Source: Planctomycetota bacterium
GTDB lineage: Bacteria; Planctomycetota; UBA1135; JACQFD01
Reading direction: 5' to 3'
NCBI GenBank assembly: GCA_016792805.1
Contig: JAEUHX010000042.1
Location: forward strand, 196,046 to 260,045
Length of the DNA stretch: 64,000 nucleotides
Shown in pieces: positions 8,043 to 15,620 of the stretch; within the stretch, counting starts at the first letter, position 1; every line of letters starts with the position of its first letter. Position numbers and translations under genes: made by a program. The notes below the pieces were generated by a model that saw nothing but the letters and a program-made list of their open reading frames with translations, was not told where the DNA came from and ran no database searches.

Positions 8043-9487
8043 GTTCGCGGGGCGCGCAGGGGAGCGGAGCTCTGCGGGCGCTCCCGAAGGTCGACGAATT
8101 ATTGGATATCGCCTCGGCACAAGGCTCGCTCACTCGCGTGCCGCGGCCTGTGCTGAAGGCGGCGGTGCGCGATGTGGTGGAGGGGCTTCGCGCATGGATT
8201 CGCACCGAGGAGCCGACGGAGGAGGAGGCGGCGGCGCGGATGCGCGCCGACGTGCTCGTGAGAGCCGTCGAGGCCGCCGCTGCCAGACGGCGCGCCCACT
8301 CGCTCGAGCCGGTCGTGAACGCGACGGGGGTCGTGCTGCACACGGGGCTCGGGCGAGCTCCTCTCGCACCAGCTGCGGCGGAGGCGGCGCGGTGTGCGGC
8401 CCAAGCCTGTGCGCTTGAGATCGAGCGCGGCTCCGGTGAACGCGGCCAGCGCGATCGCGTCGTGGGTGAGCTTTTGTGCGAACTCACGGGGGCGCAGGCG
8501 GCCACGGCATGCAACAATAATGCGGCGGCGACGCTGCTCGCGGTGAACACGTTCGCGCTCGGAAAAGAGGTCATTGTGTCGCGGGGCGAGCTGGTGGAGA
8601 TCGGCGGCTCGTACAGAATGCCCGCGGTCATCGAGAGAGGGGGCGCGAAGCTCGTGGAAGTTGGCACGACGAATCGCACGCGCATCGCCGACTATCGCGC
8701 CGCCGTCTCGGAGCGGACGGGGCTCCTCATGAAAGTCCACACTTCCAACTATCGCATCGGCGGATTCACCGAAGAGGCGACGTTGGAGGAACTGGCCGCG
8801 CTCGGCCGCGAGCTCAAGATTCCGGTTGTACACGACCTCGGAAGCGGGCTCCTTCGGCGCTCGCTCGTGCCGTACCTCGCCGACGAACCGACGGTGGAGG
8901 AGTCGGTCGCGGCAGACCCCGACCTCACGCTCTTCAGCGGCGATAAGCTTCTCGGCGGGCCTCAGGCCGGTATTTGTGTAGGTCACCGATCGGCCGTCGA
9001 GGCAGTTCGCAAGAATCCGATGTTTCGGGCCATGCGGCTCGATAAGCTGATCCTGGCGGCGCTCGAGGCGACGCTGCGGCTTCACCTTGAAGGGGACGCC
9101 GAGCGCACAGTGCCCGCCATCGAGCGGCTGCGGCTTCCGATCGATGTCTTGCGCGAGAGAGCACAGGGGCTGCGGGAGGCCGTCGAGCGAGTTCTCTCGG
9201 AGGCTCGAACTCGCGGCGGTTCTTGGATGAGTGATCTTCAAGTATCGCTCATGGAAGCCACGTCCGAGGCGGGCAGCGGAAGCGCGCCGACGATTCCGAT
9301 TCCCACCTGCTGTGTGGCGCTCTCCCACGCCACCGTCGGCGCTGGAGAGATCAGCCGTCGCCTCCGTCTCGCGACTCCGCCGGTGTTCACACGCGTGAAG
9401 GACGGCAGCACGCTGCTCGACCCGCGAACGCTCGGCGAGGGAGATGTGGAGCGCGTGGCCGCGGCGCTGAGCAGTCTCAACGGCTAG
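8039..9487 (+). CDS. selA: L-seryl-tRNA(Sec) selenium transferase
   Basis: PLP enzyme that converts Ser-tRNA(Sec) to Sec-tRNA(Sec) using selenophosphate. The sequence shows NATGVVLHTGLGRAPL, TGAQAATACNNNAAA, the GTTNRTR segment, VKVH-like MKVHTSNYRI, HDLGSG and the cofactor-lysine motif FSGDKLLGGPQAG (Lys303), all characteristic of SelA. At 482 residues it is of normal length. Two GTG starts are possible: 8024, and 8039, which overlaps the stop of the preceding PfpI-like gene; a GGAAGGGA sequence 5 nt before 8039 decides for the latter. The gene ends inside the left end of an intergenic repeat, and selD follows after about 0.5 kb. Confidence 0.95.
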   Translation: MSSRGAQGSGALRALPKVDELLDIASAQGSLTRVPRPVLKAAVRDVVEGLRAWIRTEEPTEEEAAARMRADVLVRAVEAAAARRRAHSLEPVVNATGVVLHTGLGRAPLAPAAAEAARCAAQACALEIERGSGERGQRDRVVGELLCELTGAQAATACNNNAAATLLAVNTFALGKEVIVSRGELVEIGGSYRMPAVIERGGAKLVEVGTTNRTRIADYRAAVSERTGLLMKVHTSNYRIGGFTEEATLEELAALGRELKIPVVHDLGSGLLRRSLVPYLADEPTVEESVAADPDLTLFSGDKLLGGPQAGICVGHRSAVEAVRKNPMFRAMRLDKLILAALEATLRLHLEGDAERTVPAIERLRLPIDVLRERAQGLREAVERVLSEARTRGGSWMSDLQVSLMEATSEAGSGSAPTIPIPTCCVALSHATVGAGEISRRLRLATPPVFTRVKDGSTLLDPRTLGEGDVERVAAALSSLNG

Positions 9488-9648
9488 CAACTCGTTGAAA
9501 CGTCCTGCCAGCGATTCCCGTCCCCAATTCGCGATCGCATCGTCGGGGCGCGATGGACGCAGCTCTATGGGACGCCTCACGCGTCACCCATCGATCTCGC
9601 GAAAAGTGAACTTCAAATGGCTCGAAAGCACTGCTTGAGCAACCTGCT
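9484..9648. repeat. Family 2 inverted-repeat-ended element, copy 1
   Basis: The left end CTAGCAACTCGTTGAAA and the right end TTGAGCAACCTGCT are imperfect inverted repeats. The inner part (GATCTCGCGAAAAGTGAACTTC, then GCTCGAAAGCA) recurs at about 15180 and 15475. The element starts within the selA stop codon. It is non-coding and MITE-like, with no transposase in the window. Confidence 0.65.
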
Positions 9649-9698
9649 CCGCGATTCGTGGCTTCATCGTTCATGCTCTCCTGAGGAGATTCTTCGCC

Positions 9699-9880
9699 GC
9701 CCGCGGCAAAAGTGCTCCTGGCCCTTGCACGGGTGCTGCGCATTGCGAGCGCGTGGATCTTTCACAAGATCGAGGAGGAGCGCCGCAGGCGGGGCAAGAT
9801 CGTACGAAGAGGCGATTCGACGATGAGGTCGCGAACATGTCCCGCGCACAGCCCGGATGACCTGTGCCACCGGCGGCGAG
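9699..9880. repeat. Family 1 inverted-repeat-ended element, copy A (full)
   Basis: Left end GCCCGCGGCAAAAGTGCTCC; right end GATGACCTGTGCCACCGGC, close to the reverse complement of the left. The inside reads GGATCTTTCACAAGATCGAG and GGCGATTCGACGATG, shared with the copy at 17183. This copy sits directly after a family 2 element. Together the two elements fill most of the 494-bp selA-selD gap, which otherwise holds nothing recognisable; reading frames here are shadows of the repeats. Confidence 0.65.
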
Positions 9881-9981
9881 GACGTCGACCCATCGCCCAC
9901 GGCCAGTCGCCCGCTTGAAGGTGGGCCGGCTCCCGTTACCGTGCCTTCGGCGGCGCTGTTGCCGTTCCCATCTCTTCCACC

Positions 9982-11022
9982 ATGGCCCTCTTCCGCGACA
10001 AGCGACTCACCGAGTACTCGGCCTGCGCTGGCTGAGCGGCGAAGCTCCCCCCGAAGGAGCTCGCGCACGTGCTGCGCGCCGTCCCAGTTCCGCGCGACGA
10101 TCGACTGACCGTCGGACCTGAGAAATTTTCCGACGCAGGGATCTTTCGTGTCCGCGCCGATCTTGCGCTGGTGCTGACTGTGGATTTCTTTCCGCCGGTG
10201 GTGGACGACCCGTACATGTATGGTGCGATCGCCGCCGCCAACGCACTCTCCGACTGCTACGCCATGGGCGGCCGGCCGTTGGCGGTCCTCTGTGTCGCGG
10301 GCTTCCCGGAAGGATTCAATTCGAGCTGGATCGAGGCGATCTTCCGCGGCGGATTCGAGAAGGTGGCGGAGGCAGGCGCCGTGGTGGCCGGAGGCCATAC
10401 GGTGCGGCACAGCGAGCCGATGTTTGGCTTCTCTGTGACGGGTGAGGTACATCCCGATCGGGTGATTACCAATGATCATGCGAGGCCCGGAGATGTACTT
10501 TTCTTGACGAAGCCGATCGGCTGCGGAGCGGTCACGACCGGAATTAAGAAGGGGAAGTCGAAGCCGCAGTGGATCGAGGCGGCGATGGCTTCAATGGCGG
10601 CGCTGAATCGCGCTGCCTCGGAGGCGGCCGTCGAGTCGGGCGCGAGCGCCGCAACGGACGTGACAGGCTTCGGCCTCCTCGGGCATGCGGCCAATATTGC
10701 GCGCGCTTCGGAAGTGACACTCACATTTCACGCGGACGCGATTCCCACACTACCGGGGGCGCTCGAGCTCGCCGCCGCCGGCTGCCTTTCCGGCGGAGCG
10801 GGACGCACCCGCGAGGCGCTCGGCGCTGAGTGCGAATATGTAACAGCGAGTCAGGAGAGGATCAGCTTGGCTCTCGACTCCGAGACGAGCGGCGGGCTCC
10901 TCGTCGCCGTGCCGCCGAATCGGGCCGACTCCCTGGCGGCCGCGCTCACAGCGCGCGGGATCGCGCCCGCCCGTGTCGGCGCCGTGGAGCCGGCGTCGCG
11001 ATTTGTGGTTCGCATTGCATGA
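9982..11022 (+). CDS. selD: Selenide, water dikinase containing selenocysteine (UGA read-through)
   Basis: ATP-dependent synthesis of selenophosphate from selenide. A 346-residue protein results when the in-frame TGA at 10033-10035 is read as selenocysteine (residue 18). The N-terminus LTEYSACAG-U-AAKLPPKEL aligns with the E. coli SelD active site (catalytic Cys17, Lys20), with Sec at the Cys17 position and Lys21 conserved. Downstream are DFFPPVVDDPYMYG, AIAAANALSDCYAMGG, GGHTVR and TDVTGFGLLGH, all SelD hallmarks. Without read-through the conserved N-terminus and active site would be lost. ATG 9982 is the only plausible start in frame after the previous stop at about 9918. The stop overlaps the next ATG (ATGA). 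Confidence 0.93.
10036..10066 (+). promoter_or_regulatory. Candidate bacterial SECIS hairpin in selD
   Basis: Immediately after the UGA: GCG (10039-10041) pairs with CGC (10062-10064), a bulged A lies at 10042, and AGCTCC (10043-10048) pairs with GGAGCT (10056-10061), closing a 7-nt loop CCCCGAA. Placement, 13 nt from the UGA to the loop, suits a SelB-binding bacterial SECIS. The pairing is seen directly; SelB binding is inferred. Confidence 0.6.
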
Positions 11023-12707
11023 CGGCGCCAAGCTCGGGGCAGCGTCTGCTCGCCTTCGCGCCGTGGCTCCTGCTCGCTGCCGCGGCGGCTTATCTCATTC
11101 TTGATCTGGAGCGGCTGCCGAGCCCCGGCTGGGACGAGTCCTCAATCGGTTGCTATGCGTTGAATCTGGCCCGAGCGCTTCGCGACCTCGAGTTCGGGCT
11201 GGCCTTCGAGCGCTTTCAGAACGCCACCAATTATCCGCCCCTAGGCTGGATCGGCCACGCCCTCGCATTTGTCGTGGGCGGAGACTCGTGGTTCTCCTCG
11301 CGCACGGCGACGATCTTGGCCTGGGGGCTCTCCATCGCGTTTGCAGCCAGAATCGCGCGAAAGCTCGTGCCGCACGAACTCGCCGGGTGGGCTGCGCTGA
11401 CGACAGTATTGTTTGCTTTCTGCAGCTGGCTCTACGTCGATCTCGCCTCCATCGGAATGCTGGAGTCGTGGACCTCCTTGGCCCTGGGTGCGTCGCTCTG
11501 GCTGCTGCTCCGTGCCCACGAGACAGGCGAAGCCCGTCGAGGCTTTGCGGCGGGGTTGGCGCTCGGCGCGCTCGTTCTAGTGAAATATAACTATGCGGCC
11601 CTCGCGATCGCGGCTGCGGTCGGCGCGGAAACCTACGGGCTTCTGTGGACACGGCTGGCGCGGCGGATGGGGAGAGAGGCGGAACCGATGCCGTGGCGAA
11701 TGCTGACCGCTCTCGCGATCGGCAGCCTTGTCGTGCCGGCCTGGTGGTATGTATGGCCTTTCCCCTCCACGCTCGAGATGGGGGCGCGGCACCGCGAAGT
11801 CTCCATCTCGTGGCTGAAATTCTCCTGGGGCGTGGAGGGTCTTGCGGCCCGCGATCTTCTGTATGTCTTTCCGATCATGGCGTGCGGCTCCTTGCTGGCA
11901 TTGGGTGCATTCATCGGCGGCGTGCTGCGGGCGATTCGCCACCACGATCAGGTGGCGCATCGCCTGGTGGCGCTGCTCGCTCTGGCGGGGCCATCCTCGG
12001 TGATGGTGTATCAGCACCGCGAGGAGCGGTTCCTTGTCCCGACGCTTGTAGCCACGTTTCCATTGATGGCATCCTTCGCCGTTTCGATGGCATCGCGTAT
12101 CGGCGGATCGCGCCCGAATTTCGTCGGAGCTCTCGCGGCTGCCTTTCCGGTTTTGTGCTTTGCTACTAATGGTGTCGGCGCTGGAATGTTGGTCTCTTGG
12201 GCAAAGCCAGAGATGCCCGCGGAGGCGGCGCAGGCGTTCGGAGCCCGCGTGGCGAAGTGGGCGCGAGAGCCGTGGAATGCGCACAAGCGCGGCCCGCAGC
12301 AACCCGGCGACGTGCGGGCCGCCACGATGGCAGTGGCGTGGCGCCTGCTCAACCTCAGGGAGCCTTTCGCTTGGATCTCGGGAGTGACTACAGAGTTCGC
12401 GCGACCTTCAGTCGTCTGGCAGCTGACCGTCCTCACGGGGAATCGGGATCTGCTCGCAACGGCTTCTCAAGATACCGACGAGTTACTTGCCAACCCGATC
12501 GATGAAGAAGGGGAGTTCCGCACTTGGGCCGGCCGCTACTCACAAATTGTTGTGCTGGAGCCTTCAGGCACGAGCCCGTCGTCAACGATCGAAGCCCGAT
12601 GGGCGCGATGGCTGCAAGCGGACTCGCGATTCCGCGTGCGGGCAAAGGAGCATGTGCCGGACCGCGCTCTTCCTCGCGACGTGATCGTCTACGAGCGCGT
12701 CCCGTAG
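11019..12707 (+). CDS. GT39/ArnT-type membrane glycosyltransferase
   Basis: A 562-residue polytopic protein. The first membrane segment (FAPWLLLAAAAAYLIL, about 13-29) is followed by SPGWDESSIG, the WDE signature of GT-C family glycosyltransferases (catalytic Asp39) that use lipid-linked sugar donors. NYPPLGWIGHAL and many further hydrophobic segments fit the dolichyl-phosphate-mannose-protein mannosyltransferase-like superfamily; the C-terminal 170 residues are soluble and likely extracytoplasmic. Donor and acceptor are not identifiable. The start overlaps the selD stop (ATGA), so it is co-transcribed with selD, although no functional link to selenium is evident. It converges on trmB, with a 15-bp gap. 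Confidence 0.75.
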   Translation: MTAPSSGQRLLAFAPWLLLAAAAAYLILDLERLPSPGWDESSIGCYALNLARALRDLEFGLAFERFQNATNYPPLGWIGHALAFVVGGDSWFSSRTATILAWGLSIAFAARIARKLVPHELAGWAALTTVLFAFCSWLYVDLASIGMLESWTSLALGASLWLLLRAHETGEARRGFAAGLALGALVLVKYNYAALAIAAAVGAETYGLLWTRLARRMGREAEPMPWRMLTALAIGSLVVPAWWYVWPFPSTLEMGARHREVSISWLKFSWGVEGLAARDLLYVFPIMACGSLLALGAFIGGVLRAIRHHDQVAHRLVALLALAGPSSVMVYQHREERFLVPTLVATFPLMASFAVSMASRIGGSRPNFVGALAAAFPVLCFATNGVGAGMLVSWAKPEMPAEAAQAFGARVAKWAREPWNAHKRGPQQPGDVRAATMAVAWRLLNLREPFAWISGVTTEFARPSVVWQLTVLTGNRDLLATASQDTDELLANPIDEEGEFRTWAGRYSQIVVLEPSGTSPSSTIEARWARWLQADSRFRVRAKEHVPDRALPRDVIVYERVP

Positions 12708-12722
12708 CGGCTCGCGGCCGCT

Positions 12723-13517
12723 TCAGCGCTGGCGTCGGCGAGCCGACGGGCGCAGCCCCGCGCGAAACTCCGGTCGATTGGCGTCGAAATCGGGAGTTGG
12801 CATTTGTGATATTCTTCGAGCGGCCTCGATCTCCGGCAGTTCGAGCCGTCGCGCCTCCGCCCGCAGAATCTCGAGGCCCTTCGAGCGCGCAACAATTTCA
12901 CGAAGCGTGCGTCCCTCCGGCGCGTCGGGCCATGGTCCGGGAAGTTCTCGCCACTCGAAGAGGAGCGGCACTACGCGCCGCGCGTATTCGGCGTACGCGG
13001 GGTTGTCGGTTTGGAACACGAAGAGGCCGCCCGGTTTGAGGGCGCGATGGATTGCCCTCAACACCTCCGGGCTGAGCTGGCGCCGGGCCCGCTTGCGGGC
13101 ATCGTAGTAGGGCTGGGGATGATACAGATGAACCTCGTCGAGGCTCTCCGGCTCGCAGCGCTCAAGAATAAACTCCGTGGCGTCTCCCCACGCGAGCTTA
13201 CAATTTCGGAGCCCACGCTGGCCCGCTCGCAGGCTCCCGAGCTTCACTGCCGGAGGCACAAGTTCGACTCCCAGGTGATCGACGTCGGGGCGAGCGAGGG
13301 CCGACGAGATAAGCCATCGCCCGTTGCCGCAGCCAAGGTCGACCACTCGCGGCGCCTGCCGGCCAAAGGCGAGATCCCAGGCGAAGCGTTTTCCCCGATC
13401 GCCGAGCTGCGCGCGGGTGCGAGTCCACAATTCTCGCGGCAGCACCCGGCCAGGGAAAGGGGGGCCTTCGGCCGAATCGGCTCGGAGCGGGCGGGAGTTG
13501 CGGCGAAAGGGTCGCAT
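12723..13517 (-). CDS. trmB: tRNA (guanine-N7-)-methyltransferase
   Basis: SAM-dependent enzyme making m7G46 in tRNA. The SAM loop VVDLGCGNGRWLI lies at residues 58-70; DHLGVELV, LAWGDATEFI, LDEVHLYHPQPYYDARKRARR, LSPEVLRAIHRALKPGGLFVFQTDN and FEWRELPG follow in TrmB order. The usual FPDPWPKKRH block is replaced by LYHPQPYYDARKRARR, a recognisable variant. The frame runs upstream through tRNA-Sec, so ATG 13517, 28 bp after the tRNA 3' end, is taken as the start. The gene is probably transcribed together with tRNA-Sec. Confidence 0.9.
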   Translation of the reverse strand: MRPFRRNSRPLRADSAEGPPFPGRVLPRELWTRTRAQLGDRGKRFAWDLAFGRQAPRVVDLGCGNGRWLISSALARPDVDHLGVELVPPAVKLGSLRAGQRGLRNCKLAWGDATEFILERCEPESLDEVHLYHPQPYYDARKRARRQLSPEVLRAIHRALKPGGLFVFQTDNPAYAEYARRVVPLLFEWRELPGPWPDAPEGRTLREIVARSKGLEILRAEARRLELPEIEAARRISQMPTPDFDANRPEFRAGLRPSARRRQR

Positions 13518-13545
13518 GCGCCCACTGTAGGGGCATGCATGGGAT

Positions 13546-13642
13546 TGGCGGGAGCGCATGGGAATCGAACCCACCCGGCCTGCGCGAGGCATGCCACAGC
13601 GGCTTTGAAGGCCGTGCCGGACACCAGCCCAGATCCGCTCCC
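13546..13642 (-). tRNA. selC: tRNA-Sec (anticodon TCA)
   Basis: On the minus strand the molecule begins GGGAGCGG and ends GCGCTCCC-G-CCA, an 8-bp-type acceptor stem with discriminator G73 and encoded CCA. The anticodon loop CTTCAAA carries TCA at 13606-13608, identical to the E. coli selC loop. There is a six-pair D stem (CTGGGC / GTCCGG), a long variable arm (GCCT...AGGC) and the T arm GTGGG-TTCGATT-CCCAT. Length is 97 nt, as expected for bacterial tRNA-Sec. The last acceptor pair (G8) is a mismatch, the only oddity. It lies directly upstream of trmB. Confidence 0.93.
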
Positions 13643-13758
13643 GCGGGATTCCGCAGGGCGACCGGAAGCGACGCCCTTTGGAGCCGACGGAGAGTACCCC
13701 GCCGGCGCCGTGTTCGAAAGGTCGGCGGCGCCGACGAGCCGTCGCCGCGCACTGGGCC

Positions 13759-15012
13759 TTACTGCAGGGGCCACAGAATCTGCGTCTTCCAATTCGTCGG
13801 GTCCGGTTCGAGCCCGGGATCGGTCCAGTAGACCTCCCAGGGGCCGCCCGACGCCTTCAGCTTCTGTTGTTCCATCCACTTTTCGAGGATCGCATAGGAG
13901 GCTGGAAGCTTGTCGTAGGGGCCGACGTGCCACGTGACGGCACAATTTCCACCCGGGAGCTCGCTCGCAATAATCCGCCCTTCGCTCGCCAGCTTCTCCT
14001 TCAGCGGGAACCCGGCCTCGAGATCGACGATTTCGCCTTCGCTGCCGTGATAGCGAGAGAGCGGAGGACCGACCATCTTTCCGTCTTTTTTGATAATATG
14101 ATGATAAATCTCCGGCAGCACCTGAGCGAGATGCTTGCTGATGTCCTTGCGCAGCACCTTCGCGCGGATCGAGAGGATCGGTTGCGCTCCCACCGTCTCC
14201 ATCGTGCATTCGCCCCTCTTGTTGGGCGCCGCTTTTGATCGCTTGCTCGGATCCTTGAATGCGGCGAGCACGCGTGCTGGCGGCGCGATGAGGCCGTCGG
14301 TCAGCGTTTCGTTGACTTTCACTTCGCTGAAGGTCGTCGTCATCTGATAGCCGCCGGCCTTTTGTATGCGCTTATGAGGGAAAAGCACGCCATCCACCGG
14401 CTTCCAATCGGCGTAGACGAACTCCATGGGAATATCGCCGCCCGAGGGATCGGGAAGGCGCGTGTCGACGCGGGAGATCGTGAATCGCTCGGCGTCGATG
14501 ACCCACACATCGGAGCCGCCCGTGCTGTCGGTCAGGCGCACCTCGAAGTGCGGACGATCATTGAAGATCACGGATCTCAGCGTCTCTGCCTTCACGAAGG
14601 CGGTGGTCCACAGTGCACAGGATCCGATGAGCCCAAGCCGCTCTGCCGGCTTCGCCTCCGCCCCCGTCCGAATGGTGATACCCATGGCCGGATCCTCGGA
14701 CCATGCGAATTCCGGGCACGCGCCATAAGTGATCTCACCCATGCCGGACCAGTTCATGGTCCATCGGTGGCTTCGCGGTCCCGCATAGGCTTCGACGACT
14801 TGCACTTTTCCATCGACGCCCGGCATGGTGAGTTCGCCTTTCAGCAGAAGTGTCCTCACACCCCCAAGCGCGGCGGTGTCGCCGCGTGCTTGGTCGACGC
14901 GATTCAGAAGGGGAATTGCAGCGGGAAGCGCTTCGTCCGATGGCCTGGATGAAGCGGGTTTCGATTGCAGCGGAGAAGCGCCGAGAACCAGGACGAGAAG
15001 AAGGGGTTTCAT
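13759..15012 (-). CDS. Secreted two-domain protein with GyrI-like C-terminus
   Basis: A 417-residue protein with a signal peptide (MKPLLLVLVLGAS). The first part (about 25-260) is beta-rich and reads like an outer-membrane lipoprotein-sorting or DUF4412-type fold (VRTLLLKGELTMPG, VVEAYAGPRSHRW, FVYADWKPVDGVLFPHK). The second (about 265-417) resembles the GyrI/AraC effector-binding fold, which binds small hydrophobic ligands: IRAKVLRKDIS, GSEGEIVDLEAGFPL, ELPGGNCAVTWHVGPYDKLPASYAILEKWM and WEVYWTDPG. Such domains are usually cytosolic, so an exported fusion is unusual. The frame continues to 15051, but ATG 15012 starts the signal peptide. Ligand and role are unknown. Confidence 0.65.
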   Translation of the reverse strand: MKPLLLVLVLGASPLQSKPASSRPSDEALPAAIPLLNRVDQARGDTAALGGVRTLLLKGELTMPGVDGKVQVVEAYAGPRSHRWTMNWSGMGEITYGACPEFAWSEDPAMGITIRTGAEAKPAERLGLIGSCALWTTAFVKAETLRSVIFNDRPHFEVRLTDSTGGSDVWVIDAERFTISRVDTRLPDPSGGDIPMEFVYADWKPVDGVLFPHKRIQKAGGYQMTTTFSEVKVNETLTDGLIAPPARVLAAFKDPSKRSKAAPNKRGECTMETVGAQPILSIRAKVLRKDISKHLAQVLPEIYHHIIKKDGKMVGPPLSRYHGSEGEIVDLEAGFPLKEKLASEGRIIASELPGGNCAVTWHVGPYDKLPASYAILEKWMEQQKLKASGGPWEVYWTDPGLEPDPTNWKTQILWPLQ

Positions 15013-15070
15013 TGAGCTACTCAGCGGAGGAGGAGTATCAGTCCGTGGCAATAGTGATCACCACGAGCCG

Positions 15071-15232
15071 AGCAGGTCGTTGAGAAATTCATTCCGGCGC
15101 TTCTCGTCCCTTTTTTGCGATCCTATTGTTGAGCCGCGATCGACGTAACTCGTTGCTACGCCCCACGCGTCTCACTTCGATCTCGCGAAAACTGAACTTC
15201 GAATCGCTCGAAAGCAGTTCGAACAACCTGCT
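15071..15232. repeat. Family 2 inverted-repeat-ended element, copy 2
   Basis: The left end AGCAGGTCGTTGAGAAA and the right end TTCGAACAACCTGCT form terminal inverted repeats. The inner TTCGATCTCGCGAAAACTG and GAATCGCTCGAAAGCAG match copies 1 and 3. Confidence 0.65.
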
Positions 15233-15236
15233 GGCT

Positions 15237-15327
15237 GCCCGTGTCACACCCGCTCCATGTGCCTGAACAGGTGCTTGCACAGGTGCCACGCGCCACGCGC
15301 GCAGCACGGATGACTTTGACTACGGCC
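15237..15327. repeat. Family 1 element, copy F (degenerate, short)
   Basis: Begins GCCCGTGTCACACCCGCTCC and ends GCACGGATGACTTTGACTAC, matching both ends of the full family 1 element with changes. It follows a family 2 copy by 4 bp, the same order as in the selA-selD gap. Confidence 0.5.
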
Positions 15328-15412
15328 AGCTACGGTTGGACACACTTGCCGCGATCCCATACGGAGCCCCTCAAGTGCCCCATCAGGATTTCTTCGCGGG
15401 CTACTGCGCGAC

Positions 15413-15527
15413 CTCCTCGTCGGGCCGCAATCGACGGAACTCCTTGGCTACGCTTCACGCGTCTCGCCTCGATCTCGAGAAATGTGACCTTCGAATCGCT
15501 CAAAAGCAGCTTCTCAACAACTGGCTA
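15413..15527. repeat. Family 2 element, copy 3 (left end missing)
   Basis: Contains CGCAATCGACGGAACTC, CACGCGTCTCGCCTCGATCTC and GAATCGCTCAAAAGCAG, ending CTTCTCAACAACTGGCTAG. The left inverted repeat is not found, so the copy is partial. Nothing else is visible in the 604-bp gap from 15013 to 15616 beyond the listed repeats. Confidence 0.55.
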
Positions 15528-15620
15528 GACGTAGCAAGACGCTGCGGCGAGGCCGTCCGACGATGCGATCGCGAAAAAGTCCCGTGCGCAGTTCGGATGG
15601 CTTTTGTCACGGGCTGCTAG
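15528..15620. repeat. Family 1 element, copy D (right half)
   Basis: Shares GTCCGACGATG, GTCGCGAAAAAGT-like sequence and the right end GTCCCGTGCGCAGTTCGG then TTTGTCACGGGC with the copy at 17183. It runs into the 3' end of the universal stress protein gene, touching its stop codon. Confidence 0.55.

Noticed and set aside
10033..10035. TGA in selD as a sequencing error or a pseudogene stop
   Set aside because: The flanking residues match the SelD active site exactly, with Sec expected at this spot; selA and tRNA-Sec are nearby, and a hairpin follows.
9664..10479. Open frame on the minus strand across the selA-selD gap and selD
   Set aside because: Made of repeat sequence plus antisense of selD.
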